The notes under the pieces: generated by a model
What the model was told of the DNA's origin: nothing
Databases searched by the model: none
The model's input: the letters and a program-made list of their open reading frames with translations, nothing else
Source: JBOGXA01 sp050694175
GTDB lineage: Bacteria > Actinomycetota > CADDZG01 > WHSQ01
Length of the DNA stretch: 64,000 bases
Direction: 5' to 3'
Assembly (NCBI GenBank): GCA_050694175.1
Contig: JBOGXA010000007.1
Location: forward strand, 79,200-143,199
Shown here: positions 33,117 through 42,558 of the stretch, piece after piece
Position numbering within the stretch: position 1 is the stretch's first letter
How the letters are laid out: every line of letters starts with the position of its first letter
Made by a program: the position numbers and the translations under genes

Positions 33117-35402
33117 CTAGCCGCGCGCCACGCGCCGGAAGACCGCGTCCATCCGGGCCCGAAGGTTGGCCTCGTCGAAGGGCTTGATCACATAGTCGTC
33201 GACTCCGGCGCGCAACCCGGCAAGCTCGCTCGTCTGATCACCGGTGATCATGATCAACGGAATCATGCTCGTCGCGGCGGTGCTGCGGAGCTTGTCGGCG
33301 ATCTCCAGCCCGGAGATGTCGGGCATGTGCAGGTCCAAGAGGATTAGATCGGGGCGTTCGAGCCGCGCTCGCCGTAGGCCGTCGTCGCCGGTCTTGGCGA
33401 CAAGAACCTTGTAGTCCTCACCGAACATCGTCTCCACCAGGGCGCACACGCTGGGGTCGTCATCGACGATGAGAATGCGCTTCACATCGCCCGGGTCGGC
33501 AGCAGAAGGAAGCAGATCGGTCCGGCAGTAGGGGCACACCTTCCAGTCCGGACGTACATCCTTACCGCATCCCTCGCATTTGCGAGCGGACAGATCGTGC
33601 TGACAATAGGGGCATACCAGCCATGTCGAATCGATCTCTTCGCGACAACTGGGGCACTTGAGAACTTGGTCTCGCTCGACGTAGGTGACTCGGAGGACCT
33701 CCTCGAGAGTGGTGACGCCCGCCTTTACCTTCTCGAGACCGCCTTCTTGTAGGGCGAGACCTCCGGCATCGCGCAGCGCATAGCCGAGTGCAGAATCGGA
33801 TACCTGCACAGCCAACTGGTCACGCAGCTGCTTCGTGATCGGAAGCACCTCGAAGATTCCGGTTCGACCTCGGTATCCCGTGTAGTCGCATAGCTCACAG
33901 CCGGTGCCCTTCTGAAGATTCGCGTCCGCAAAGTCGGCCACGGTGAGGTTGAACAACGCGGCTATTCGCTCCGATACCTCAGTGGGCTGGGCGCAGTTCC
34001 GACAGACAACCCGCACCAACCGTTGGGCGACGACGAGAATCAAGCCCGACGCGATCATGTACGGCTCTACGCCGAGGTCGATCAAGCGGGTTAACGCAGA
34101 CGGCGAGTCGTTAGTGTGCAGGCTCGACAGCACCATGTGGCCCGTCAAGGCGGACTGCATGACGATCTGCGCGGTCTCGAAGTCACGGATCTCGCCCACC
34201 ATTATCACGTCCGGGTCCTGACGGAGCAGCGTACGTAACCCCCGAGCGAAAGTTATGTCGCTCTTATCGTCGATCTGAGTTTGATTCAGCTGCGGGATCT
34301 GATACTCGATTGGGTCCTCAAGGGTGACGATGTTCCTTTCCGGGGAGTGAAGATGTGAGAGCGCCGCGTACATTGTTGAAGTCTTGCCGGCCCCGGTAGG
34401 GCCGGTGAAGATGATCAGACCCTGTGGTTTGTCGAGATGCTCTTTCACGATGGACATCTGCGAACTCTCCATCCCCAGGGAGTCCAACTCGACGAACTGT
34501 TGGCCGGATGGCAATAGCCGTATGACTATCTTTTCTCCGAAGTAGGTGGGGATCGACGATACGCGCGAATCGACCTCGCGACCGTCGACCGTGTATTTGG
34601 CCCTGCCGTCCTGAGGCCGCCGCCGTTCCGCAATGTCCATCCCCACGACGATCTTGACTCGTGAGATCACGAGCGCCTGGATTCTTTTCGGGAGCGAGAC
34701 GACCTCGCGCAGAAGCCCGTCGACGCGGTAACGAACCTTGACCTCCGCTGGCTGAGGCTCGATGTGGATATCAGTTGCACGTGCGCGCACAGCGTCGGCG
34801 ATGATCGCGTTGACGAGACTGACGATGGGTGCCATATGAGCAGAGCGCTGCAGGGACTCGGCGTCCTGGCCGTCGATGTCTGCTTCCGGCTCCTCTTGAA
34901 CGACCTCGATCTCGCTCGCAACGCCGAAGCGACCCAGGACATCGGTGGCTCCAAGCCCCGGTGCGTAGAAGCGTTCTTCGGACTCTTGGATGGCGCTTGC
35001 CGTAGCGACGACAACGCTGATCTCCTTGATGCCCGACGCCGTCCTGACATCGTCCACGCCAACAACATTGGTCGGGTCCGCGATTCCGACCACGAGTCCG
35101 TCGTCATTCTGCCGGATGGGGATGAGCTGGTGCTTGCGGGCCAGCGATCGCGGAACTAGCTTGGTGACCTCCGGATCGGGAACGACCGACGCGAGGTCGA
35201 CGTAGGCGATCTGGAGCTGCTTGGCAATCGCCTGGGCGATCTCCTCTTCGGTCGCAAACCCGAGCTCCACGATGACGGCGCCCAGTCTCGGCTTACGTCC
35301 CTCCACTCCTTGTTGATACTTCAAGGCCGCGTTTAGGTGCTTGCGGGAAATCGTCTTCGCCGCAACAAGCACTTCTCCGAGGCGCCTTCTCTTGGGGGTC
35401 AC
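33117..35402 (-). CDS. Type IV pilus/type II secretion ATPase (PilB/GspE) fused to zinc ribbons and a response-regulator receiver
   Basis: 761 aa. Residues ~1-150 form a MshEN/GspE N-terminal domain; ~190-570 the secretion ATPase with Walker A GPTGAGKT (334-341), Asp box LEDPIEYQIPQLNQ, Walker B DPDVIMVGEIRD, His box and the CxxC pair (467/470, 502/505) zinc site. Then two extra zinc ribbons (CPSC 583-586 with CPYC 597-600; CEGC 609-612 with CPYC 623-626) and a complete REC domain (641-761) with acid pocket D647/D648, phosphoacceptor D690, T720 and K740. The family is usually 550-570 aa, so the last 190 residues are an addition. No pilin, PilC or kinase gene is adjacent. Confidence 0.92.
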   Translation of the reverse strand: MTPKRRRLGEVLVAAKTISRKHLNAALKYQQGVEGRKPRLGAVIVELGFATEEEIAQAIAKQLQIAYVDLASVVPDPEVTKLVPRSLARKHQLIPIRQNDDGLVVGIADPTNVVGVDDVRTASGIKEISVVVATASAIQESEERFYAPGLGATDVLGRFGVASEIEVVQEEPEADIDGQDAESLQRSAHMAPIVSLVNAIIADAVRARATDIHIEPQPAEVKVRYRVDGLLREVVSLPKRIQALVISRVKIVVGMDIAERRRPQDGRAKYTVDGREVDSRVSSIPTYFGEKIVIRLLPSGQQFVELDSLGMESSQMSIVKEHLDKPQGLIIFTGPTGAGKTSTMYAALSHLHSPERNIVTLEDPIEYQIPQLNQTQIDDKSDITFARGLRTLLRQDPDVIMVGEIRDFETAQIVMQSALTGHMVLSSLHTNDSPSALTRLIDLGVEPYMIASGLILVVAQRLVRVVCRNCAQPTEVSERIAALFNLTVADFADANLQKGTGCELCDYTGYRGRTGIFEVLPITKQLRDQLAVQVSDSALGYALRDAGGLALQEGGLEKVKAGVTTLEEVLRVTYVERDQVLKCPSCREEIDSTWLVCPYCQHDLSARKCEGCGKDVRPDWKVCPYCRTDLLPSAADPGDVKRILIVDDDPSVCALVETMFGEDYKVLVAKTGDDGLRRARLERPDLILLDLHMPDISGLEIADKLRSTAATSMIPLIMITGDQTSELAGLRAGVDDYVIKPFDEANLRARMDAVFRRVARG

Positions 35403-35431
35403 TGATTCAAATTAGGGTCCGGTCCCCATTG

Positions 35432-36883
35432 CTACTCGGGGATCGGAAGCCCTTTCTTTAGCGCTCGGTAAAGATCTCGGGCCTCCGGCGAGAGATCGCA
35501 CCTGCGAGGCTCGAGAATGAGCTTGCGTTGATCGAAGTCCGGTTGCTGACTAAAGTCAAAAGCTCCAAACATGTCGTCTGCTATGCAGTCCCGTTGTGTC
35601 ATGCACGGCAGCCCGTGCAATCTTTCGATGAACTTCAAGATTGACGCGAACTCGTAGGTAGTGTGGTCGACGTAGCCTTGCTTGGCCCACGGCGAGATGA
35701 CGAGGGCCGGCACTCGGGGGCCCAGTCCCATTACGTCGTAGTGGGGTGGCGGCACGTGGTCGTAGAAGCCGCCGAAATCATCCCAGAGAACGAAGATTGC
35801 GGTTTCCTTCCAGTACTTCGAATTCATCAGCGCGTTGATATGGGCCACCGTCCAGTTCTCGCCCATGCATACGCTCGGCCCCCCGGGATGCTCATTGAAT
35901 CCTCGGGCCGGGACCACCCATGTGACCTCTTGGAGGTCTCCGCTTTTGATGTCCTCCATGAGGTTGTCCGTAAACTCCTCCTCCTTAACGGCGTTCGGTC
36001 CCCAATACTTTGAGTAGCGGATATGCCGGATGGCTCTCAAGGCATTGAACCAGAGACCATCCTCGCTGTAGTGATAGCGCCACGAGACGCCGGCATCGTT
36101 CAGCAGATCGGGGAGCACCTCGAAGTCGAAGCAGGCCCTCACGATCTCCCAGTACTCGCTTATCTGGTCCGCCGCCGCTTGCTCTTCAAGCGTCATCACC
36201 CGTTTCTTGTCTTCTCGGGTCAGCTTTCGAAACGCGTTCACGATGTCCCCCGGATCGTCGCAGTACGCTCCCTTTCGTCCTTCGTCCGTTGGAAGCAGGT
36301 TGCTTACTGCGCCGGCGGACTGTGCCCCCAGCAAGTAAAGATGCTCGGGCAACGTCGGTCCGTACACCGATGAGAACATCCTGTCGGTGAGCACAAACTC
36401 ATCCGCGTAGGCCCAGTAGGAAGGGATTCCCCGCCGCGTGAAGGACGAGTAGCCGCGCAGATCCGCGCCCTGAGACACGAGATCGAAACCATCCATCCTT
36501 CCGCCGTTGACTGCAACGACGCCGTCTTCGAAGTCGTGCCCCAGATCGGGATCCTCGACGTCGCGAGCAACCGTGAGGCGCACCCTCTCTCCGCTCGATG
36601 TCATCCCGCTGGTAGCTCCGTCCGCCCCGGGATAGCGCCCGAAGAAATTGTCGAAGCTGCGGTTCTCTTTGATGAGGATGACCACCCGCTTTATGGGAAT
36701 CTCGCCGGTACGCGTCGATCCGGGGGTTTCTTCCGGTAGCCCTTGCTGGATTCCGGGACGACTCGCCGTGCCGTCGTCCTCTCTCAAGACCATCCATCCG
36801 GTGAGTAGTCCGACCAGCAACAGTGCCCCGAGCACAACGACTCCCCGTTGCGTAAGCCGAAGTTGCGATCGCCGGTACGACAC
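35432..36883 (-). CDS. Membrane-anchored phosphoesterase (phospholipase C / acid phosphatase AcpA-like)
   Basis: 483 aa. An N-terminal anchor (GVVVLGALLLVGLLTGWMVL, residues ~14-33) and an extracytoplasmic alkaline-phosphatase-fold domain with the PLC-family motifs VILIKENRSFDNFFGRYPG (catalytic/metal residues in ENRSFDNFF), FVLTDRMFSSVYGPTLPEHL, and DDFGGFYDHVPPP followed by GLGPRVPALVISPWA. Substrate not readable; relatives hydrolyse phospholipids or phosphomonoesters. The GTG at 36883 begins two bases after the holB stop; the more distal ATG would overlap holB by 120 nt. No twin-arginine signal, unlike many PLCs. Confidence 0.87.
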   Translation of the reverse strand: MSYRRSQLRLTQRGVVVLGALLLVGLLTGWMVLREDDGTASRPGIQQGLPEETPGSTRTGEIPIKRVVILIKENRSFDNFFGRYPGADGATSGMTSSGERVRLTVARDVEDPDLGHDFEDGVVAVNGGRMDGFDLVSQGADLRGYSSFTRRGIPSYWAYADEFVLTDRMFSSVYGPTLPEHLYLLGAQSAGAVSNLLPTDEGRKGAYCDDPGDIVNAFRKLTREDKKRVMTLEEQAAADQISEYWEIVRACFDFEVLPDLLNDAGVSWRYHYSEDGLWFNALRAIRHIRYSKYWGPNAVKEEEFTDNLMEDIKSGDLQEVTWVVPARGFNEHPGGPSVCMGENWTVAHINALMNSKYWKETAIFVLWDDFGGFYDHVPPPHYDVMGLGPRVPALVISPWAKQGYVDHTTYEFASILKFIERLHGLPCMTQRDCIADDMFGAFDFSQQPDFDQRKLILEPRRCDLSPEARDLYRALKKGLPIPE

Positions 36884-36885
36884 TC

Positions 36886-38040
36886 TCAGGTTGGTCCGGC
36901 CACTCGCGCCGGAGCGGGCACGAGCCGCGCGATCTCCAACAATGTGGACTCGACGGCGACTACTGAGTTGGCGTTCTTCGACAGAGCGCCGCGCGTTTCG
37001 ATGCAACGTTCGACCGCCCGGAGGAGAGCGCCGTCGGAAATCCCCTCAGCTGCAGCCCACGACTCCAGCTCCTCCACCATGTCGATGTTCGCCACGGCGT
37101 CGACGCCCCCGCGGCGGAACACCAGCACGTCCCGATAGAAGCCGGCCAGTGTCTGCAGGGCTTCTCCTAACATCTCCTCCTCCAGGCGACGCAGCTCACG
37201 TCGATGACGCTTAGCGAGGGCGTTGCGCGCCGCGGCGGTTCCGCGCCCTTCTCCCATCGCCTCGGCGAGCTCCACGACCTCGGATCGCTGTACGCCCTCG
37301 CGCGCCTTTACGGTCTCCGCCACCTCGGCAATGATCTCAGCCGCCGCGTCAAGTGCATCGACGGGTGACGCCAACCGGCGCGGCATGCTCTGCCACACTC
37401 CCCGCCGTTGCCTCGTGTGCTCGTCAATCGCGAACGCACGTGACCTCGCCAGATCGCCGTCGCCAACGCGTGCGGCGAGAAGAGCCGTCGATTCGGGGAC
37501 GCCTTCCGTCGTCAGGAGCCTTACGGTCCGCTCCTCCGGCACGGCTTCCAGGCGAGCGACCCGGCACCGCGACACGACAGTTTCGAGAAGCTCTTCCTCG
37601 TGATCGGAGATCAATATGAACACGGTGTCGGGTTGCGGCTCCTCGAGTGTCTTGAGCAGCGCGTTCTGGGCCGGCTCGTTCATTCGGTCGGCCTCTTCGA
37701 TCACAAACACCTTGTAGGTGCCCTCGAACGGTGACCGGGCGGCCTCAGGAAGCACGGATTCGCGGACGATGTCCACCGGAATGAGAGGGCCTTCCGGGAC
37801 GATGTGATGGACGTCGGGGTGCCGATGACGCAAGATGCGCAGGCAGCTCGAGCACTCACCGCACCCCACCTTCGGAGTGGTGGTGCAATTGAGCGCCGCC
37901 GCCATCGCGACCGCGGCATTGCGCTTCCCCGACCCCGTCGGGCCGATCAGCAGCCAGGCGTGCGCCGGCGCTCCGTCGGCGAGCTGACGAGCGAGCCAGT
38001 CTGCCGCACGAGAGCCCTTGAGGCGGTCCCAGACGGTCAT
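36886..38040 (-). CDS. holB: DNA polymerase III subunit delta'
   Basis: Clamp-loader subunit. 384 aa: GPTGSGKRNAAVAMA (Walker A), zinc-binding CGECSSC...HRHPDVHHI, Walker B-like FVIEEADRMNEPAQNALLKTLEEP, and the sensor region SRCRVARLE. The C-terminal collar domain is present. It overlaps the MFS-Tmk gene by 4 nt (ATGA), the conserved tmk-holB order. Confidence 0.94.
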   Translation of the reverse strand: MTVWDRLKGSRAADWLARQLADGAPAHAWLLIGPTGSGKRNAAVAMAAALNCTTTPKVGCGECSSCLRILRHRHPDVHHIVPEGPLIPVDIVRESVLPEAARSPFEGTYKVFVIEEADRMNEPAQNALLKTLEEPQPDTVFILISDHEEELLETVVSRCRVARLEAVPEERTVRLLTTEGVPESTALLAARVGDGDLARSRAFAIDEHTRQRRGVWQSMPRRLASPVDALDAAAEIIAEVAETVKAREGVQRSEVVELAEAMGEGRGTAAARNALAKRHRRELRRLEEEMLGEALQTLAGFYRDVLVFRRGGVDAVANIDMVEELESWAAAEGISDGALLRAVERCIETRGALSKNANSVVAVESTLLEIARLVPAPARVAGPT

Positions 38041-40043
38041 CTAGGTACGGGCCGAGGTGGCCCTAAGTCGGTGGGTATCGGTTCGGAAACCTCCGCCGCC
38101 CGCTGTCGGTAGATACTCACTATCTCCGTATGGACCTCCGATTTCGGTCTGGCCGCATCCACGACCACAAAACGGGCGGGGAATCGTTTGGCGAGCTGTA
38201 AGTAAGCGGCCTTGACCCTGGCGTGAAAGTCATCGCCCGCGTTTTCGATTCGATCCCTGTCGCCTTCCGCGCGCGCGAGCCCTGCGTCCGGGTCCACCGA
38301 CAGAAAGAAAACAAGGTCGGGCAGCACGCCTCCCGTCGCCCATTCGCTAATCCGATAGATCTCCTCGAGCCCGAGCCCCCTGGCAAGGCCCTGATACGCC
38401 AAAGAAGAGTCTACGAATCGATCGGAGACCACGACCTTCCCCGATCTCAGGGCCGGCGCAACCACTTCGTTCACATGCTGGGCTCGGTCGGCGGCGTACA
38501 AGAGGGCTTCTGTGCGCTCGTTCATTTCGGCGGCGTCCGAATCGAGCACGATCGACCGAATCCTTTCACCGATCGACGTCCCACCCGGCTCCCGCGTCGT
38601 TACCACGTCGACGCCGGTGGTGGTCAGCCACTCAACGAAAGCCTCCATCTGGGTGCTCTTTCCCGCCCCCTCCCCCCCTTCGAAAACCACGAAGTAACCG
38701 GGGAGCCTGCGCGCCACGGTTCGGTGGCCAATGGCTCTCATGGAGAGTAATCCTCCTCCGATGGGCAGCAGACCGGCAAGCAACAGGGTCACGCGACTGT
38801 CGGGAAGGTCGATCGGGCCGAGCTCGTAATTGCCGACGGCGCCGGCAAGGAAGGGGAACAGGCTGAGACCGACGAGCATGCCGATGCGGATAACCGTGTA
38901 GGCCGCACTGAAGGTGCGCCCTCGCAGTTCGTCGCTGGTCGCCTCGTGCATCAACGAATAACCCGTCGCGTACGCCGCGCCGCCGAAGAATCCGAGGGCC
39001 GACGCAATCGGGATCGCCTGATTGAGACTTCCCATGCTCGCCAGCCCTATGAGTCCTAGTCCCAACAGGAACATCGAGGACGAGAACAGAATGTCCTTCT
39101 GGATCCGTCGGGCGATTGCGCCGACGGTAAGAAGGCCGATGATCATGCCGGTCGCGAGAAAGCCGACCAGGAAGGCGAAGCCTCCACGACCCCCTGCCAG
39201 CACGTTATCGACGAAGCCGATGCCGACCGAAAAGACTGCGCCCGCAGCCATGAATGTCAACGCGATGCCCAGCAGCCAGGGACGAACCTGCCGGTGGTCT
39301 TTGACGAACGTCAACCCCTCCGCCAGATCACGCCGTGCCGCGGCAAGGTCGAAGCGACCTGTCCTCCGACGGGATGAGGGAAGCGTCAGGGTAAAGATCA
39401 TGAGCGCGGAAAATGCGAAGGTGATCGAATCGATCCACAGCGCGAGCGCCTCGGGTGTGTCCTCCAGTCCCTGGAGCACGGGAACCCTGTCCCCCAGGAA
39501 CTCGCCCAGCTTGGCCATGAATCCGAACAACACCGCCCCCAGGGGCCACGGTCCGTAAACCGCTATGAGGTTCAGTGAGTTCGCGTGAGTGATGTGCTCC
39601 GCAGCAACCACGTGCGGGAGCGAGGCATCCTTGGCCGGCCCCCAGACGAGTGTCAGCACCTCCAGCAGCATGGAAGCGACGAGCAGGTACACGAGGTTCT
39701 GGAAGAACGGCAATGAAAAGATGAGTCCCGCACGCGCCACGTCCGCGTAGAGCATCAGCTTCCGGCGGTCGAACCGATCCGCCATCACACCTGCCAGCGG
39801 CCCGGCAATGAAGCCCGGAAGTACGCGAGCGCCCATCACCGCACCAACCGCGACGTTCCCCCCGATGTCGTATGCGAATGCGGCAATCGCGAATACGCCA
39901 ATCCAGTCACCCAGACTCGATACGAATTGGGCGAGGAAGAGCTTGAGGAAGTTTCGGTTGCGGAGTAGTACGAAGAAGGTGTTCCTCGTCTCTTCGGACG
40001 ACGTCAGAACGCGGAGGTCTGGGCGGTTTGTTGGCTGCTGAAT
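38037..40043 (-). CDS. tmk: MFS transporter - thymidylate kinase (dTMP kinase) fusion
   Basis: Bifunctional protein: residues 1-~445 are a 12-helix MFS-like domain, ~449-655 a complete dTMP kinase (FVVFEGGEGAGKSTQ P-loop, TREPGGTSIGERIR, DRAQHVNEVVAP, SDRFVDSSLAYQG). dTMP kinase makes dTDP. The only canonical start (GTG 39839) would remove the first transmembrane helix: the open frame upstream encodes NFLKLFLAQFVSSLGDWIGV and VFAIAAFAYDIGG, typical MFS helix 1. The frame reaches an ATT at 40041-40043 preceded by AAAGGAAAGAG, so a rare ATT start (668 aa) is proposed. Similar MFS-Tmk fusions are known in actinobacteria. Overlaps holB by 4 nt. Confidence 0.85.
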   Translation of the reverse strand: MQQPTNRPDLRVLTSSEETRNTFFVLLRNRNFLKLFLAQFVSSLGDWIGVFAIAAFAYDIGGNVAVGAVMGARVLPGFIAGPLAGVMADRFDRRKLMLYADVARAGLIFSLPFFQNLVYLLVASMLLEVLTLVWGPAKDASLPHVVAAEHITHANSLNLIAVYGPWPLGAVLFGFMAKLGEFLGDRVPVLQGLEDTPEALALWIDSITFAFSALMIFTLTLPSSRRRTGRFDLAAARRDLAEGLTFVKDHRQVRPWLLGIALTFMAAGAVFSVGIGFVDNVLAGGRGGFAFLVGFLATGMIIGLLTVGAIARRIQKDILFSSSMFLLGLGLIGLASMGSLNQAIPIASALGFFGGAAYATGYSLMHEATSDELRGRTFSAAYTVIRIGMLVGLSLFPFLAGAVGNYELGPIDLPDSRVTLLLAGLLPIGGGLLSMRAIGHRTVARRLPGYFVVFEGGEGAGKSTQMEAFVEWLTTTGVDVVTTREPGGTSIGERIRSIVLDSDAAEMNERTEALLYAADRAQHVNEVVAPALRSGKVVVSDRFVDSSLAYQGLARGLGLEEIYRISEWATGGVLPDLVFFLSVDPDAGLARAEGDRDRIENAGDDFHARVKAAYLQLAKRFPARFVVVDAARPKSEVHTEIVSIYRQRAAEVSEPIPTDLGPPRPVPR

Positions 40044-40098
40044 GGCACTCTTTCCTTTCGCCTTATCGCCGCGCCATCCTATTGGTCCGCAACCAGAG

Positions 40099-42270
40099 TC
40101 AGGCTCCGGAGGCCTTGGTTCTCGGCGCTCTCTTTCTCGTCGTCTTCTTGGTCGCCGACTTCCCTTTAGCGGTCTTCTTGGTGGACTTCTTCCGGTCTTT
40201 CTTTATGTACTTGCAGTCGGGGTAGTTGGAACATCCAACGAAGGGGCCGAAGCGCCCACGCTTTTCCACGAGGGGTGATCCGCATTCGGGGCAGGTCTCG
40301 CCCGTCTCCTTCGGTGGCTCCTTCTTTATGTACTTGCAGTCGGGGTAGTTGGAGCATCCGACGAAGGGGCCGAAGCGTCCCGTCTTGGCCACGAGCTCCG
40401 AGCCGCATTCGGGGCACTTCTCGCCCGTGCCCTCGGGGTCGGGAAGGGGATTGCCCTCCTCATCGAGCTGCTTCGACCACTTGCACTCGGGCCACCCGGA
40501 GCACGACAGGAACCAGAGGCCGTGCTTGCCGAACTTCTCAACGACCGGGCGGCCGCACTCGGGGCAGGTCTTGTCGGTCGGGCGCTCCGGACGAGCCATC
40601 TTGTCGGCTTGTTCATCGACGTGAACCGAGAAGGATTCGAAGAACTCCTGGACGACGGGGGCCATGTCCTTAGAACCCTCCGCAATCTCATCGAGTGTCT
40701 CCTCCATCCTGGCGGTGAAATTGAGATCGACGATCTCGGGGAAGTGTGCTTCCAGCTGCTCGGTAACTACCTCGCCACGCGGCGTTGGGAAGAGCCTCCG
40801 GCTCTCAGTGCGCACGTATTCTCGATCGATAAGGGTCCGCACGGTCGGCGCATACGTCGACGGCCTGCCAATGCCGACGTTCTCCATCTCACGCACAAGC
40901 GTCGCCTCTGTATAGCGCGGCGGCGGTTGCGTGAAATGTTGTTCTGGTTCGAGGGCGCGAAGGTCAAGGATCTGGCCCTCGGTCAGGTCGGGAAGCAGGC
41001 TGTCGAGTTCCTCGGGCTCATCGTCGCCGCGCACCAGGTAAACCTTCAGGAAACCATCGAACTTGAGGAGTTGGCCCGTCGCGCGGAATTCGACACCGTC
41101 GGTATCAATATCGACCGAGGTTGCGTCGTAGATCGCTTCGGCCATCTGAGACGCAATTGTGCGCTGCCAAACGATCTCGTAGAGCTTCAGGTCGAGGCCG
41201 TGCAGCTCACCCGCCATCTCCGAGGGGAGTCGGTGCGCGCTCGTCGGTCGCACCGCCTCGTGCGCTTCTTGTGCACCTTTGCTCTTGGCAACAAAGCGGC
41301 GGACCTCATGATACTTCCCTCCGAACTCGGCCTCAACGACCCGGCCGATCTCGTTAAGAGCGTCCTGCGACAAGGTTGTGGAATCCGTTCTCATGTATGT
41401 GATGTGGCCGGCCTCGTAGAGGGACTGAGCGACCTGCATCGTTTTCCACGCCGGCAACCCAAGCTTCGAGGACGCAGCCTGCTGCAACGTCGACGTCCGA
41501 AAGGGTGCCGGTGGCTTGCGCCGGCGCTCGGTCCTGCGGACACCCGTCACCCTCCACGGGCCGGGCCGCACGCGATCGGCGATCTGGTGGGCGGAAGCCT
41601 CGTCGGTTAGTGAGAACTTCGCCTTCTCGCCTACGGGATGGAGCGCATCGAAGACCTCTCCATCCTCCGTCGCAAGGGTGGCCGTGATGTCCCAGTACTC
41701 CTGCGCCTCAAAGGCGCGGATCTCTCGTTCCCGGAGCACGACAAGCAAGAGCGCCGCGCTCTGCACACGACCTGCGGAGAGATTTGGTCCCACCGTCCGC
41801 CACAACAACGGCGACAACTTGTATCCGACGATCCGGTCGACTGCGCGTCGCGCCTGCTGAGCATCGACGAGATTCATATCGATGGCGCGCGGGTTCGCAA
41901 ACGCATCTACTACTGCCTTCTGCGTAATCTCGTTGAAGGTCACACGGCGAGACTTCTCGGGCGGAAGCTTGGCGAGTTCGGCAACATGCCACGCAATCGC
42001 CTCGCCTTCTCTGTCGGGGTCGGGAGCGAGCCAAACGAGTTCGGCATCCTTCGCGGCTGCCCTAATCGCGGTCATGGCCTTCCTTGCCGTTGCTCGCTTG
42101 ATGGGCTGGTAGGAGAACTTGATCCCCCCGTTGACTTCGATCCCAAAGTTGGATTTCGGCAGGTCCCGGACATGGCCCATCGAGGCAAGGACCTTGAACT
42201 CCTTGCCCATGTACTTCTCAATCGTCTTTGCCTTCGCAGGCGATTCGACGATGACCAGGTTGCTTGTCAC
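40099..42270 (-). CDS. topA: DNA topoisomerase I
   Basis: Type IA topoisomerase that relaxes negative supercoils. 723 aa: N-terminal Toprim domain (NLVIVESPAKAKTIEKY, APDPDREGEAIAWH), catalytic tyrosine in TYMRTDSTTLS, then three C-terminal four-cysteine zinc-finger repeats (about residues 575-690) and a Lys/Arg-rich tail. The two last fingers are nearly identical. The GTG at 42270 has GAAGGAGCC upstream; longer readings add no family sequence. Its stop is 55 nt before the ATT start of the MFS-tmk gene, forming a topA-tmk-holB set. Confidence 0.96.
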   Translation of the reverse strand: MTSNLVIVESPAKAKTIEKYMGKEFKVLASMGHVRDLPKSNFGIEVNGGIKFSYQPIKRATARKAMTAIRAAAKDAELVWLAPDPDREGEAIAWHVAELAKLPPEKSRRVTFNEITQKAVVDAFANPRAIDMNLVDAQQARRAVDRIVGYKLSPLLWRTVGPNLSAGRVQSAALLLVVLREREIRAFEAQEYWDITATLATEDGEVFDALHPVGEKAKFSLTDEASAHQIADRVRPGPWRVTGVRRTERRRKPPAPFRTSTLQQAASSKLGLPAWKTMQVAQSLYEAGHITYMRTDSTTLSQDALNEIGRVVEAEFGGKYHEVRRFVAKSKGAQEAHEAVRPTSAHRLPSEMAGELHGLDLKLYEIVWQRTIASQMAEAIYDATSVDIDTDGVEFRATGQLLKFDGFLKVYLVRGDDEPEELDSLLPDLTEGQILDLRALEPEQHFTQPPPRYTEATLVREMENVGIGRPSTYAPTVRTLIDREYVRTESRRLFPTPRGEVVTEQLEAHFPEIVDLNFTARMEETLDEIAEGSKDMAPVVQEFFESFSVHVDEQADKMARPERPTDKTCPECGRPVVEKFGKHGLWFLSCSGWPECKWSKQLDEEGNPLPDPEGTGEKCPECGSELVAKTGRFGPFVGCSNYPDCKYIKKEPPKETGETCPECGSPLVEKRGRFGPFVGCSNYPDCKYIKKDRKKSTKKTAKGKSATKKTTRKRAPRTKASGA
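40196..40355 (-). repeat. Tandem near-identical zinc-finger coding repeats in topA
   Basis: The stretch around 40196-40232 recurs at about 40317-40353 (spacing 121-123 nt), encoding GRFGPFVGCSNYPDCKYIKK twice with almost no nucleotide change. The preceding CPECGS...K.GRFGPF halves are also alike. This points to recent duplication or gene conversion of one finger. Confidence 0.7.
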
Positions 42271-42385
42271 TAGGCTCCTTCGGAATCTCCAGCACGCCGC
42301 CCCCGCGACGCCCTTCTGGCACCAAGGCGGGTCTGGTCGAATGGCGGTGTCTCGACGGCCGGGAAGCCGACCTTCAAGGTCAACG

Positions 42386-42414
42386 CTTATGCACCGAAAC
42401 GGCGCCGCTGTCAA
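42386..42414 (-). promoter_or_regulatory. Probable topA promoter
   Basis: TTGACA (42409-42414) and CATAAG (42386-42391) on the minus strand with 17-bp spacing; the leader to the topA GTG would be about 110 nt. Perfect inverted repeats AACGGCGCCG (42398-42407) and CGGCGCCGTT (42427-42436) lie on both sides of the -35 box. Confidence 0.6.
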
Positions 42415-42558
42415 GCCAAACGATCACGGCGCCGTTCCTCTTCCCGGACCCACATTACGTGCAAACGGGACAAATGGGAACGCCTGACCCCCGTGGGGCG
42501 AGGGAACGTAACACGGCTCCGCCGTAGTGGGAATTGGGAGTCGTTATCCTCGGGCGCC

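Noticed and set aside
36884..37006. N-terminal extension of the phosphoesterase into holB
   Set aside because: The extension is the out-of-frame holB 3' end; GTG 36883 gives a signal-anchor right away.
39837..39839. GTG at 39839 as the start of the MFS-tmk gene
   Set aside because: It would delete MFS helix 1, which is clearly encoded upstream in the same open frame.
40196..40355. Regular repeats that could be taken for a CRISPR-like or tandem array
   Set aside because: Only two copies, inside topA, in frame with zinc-finger codons.
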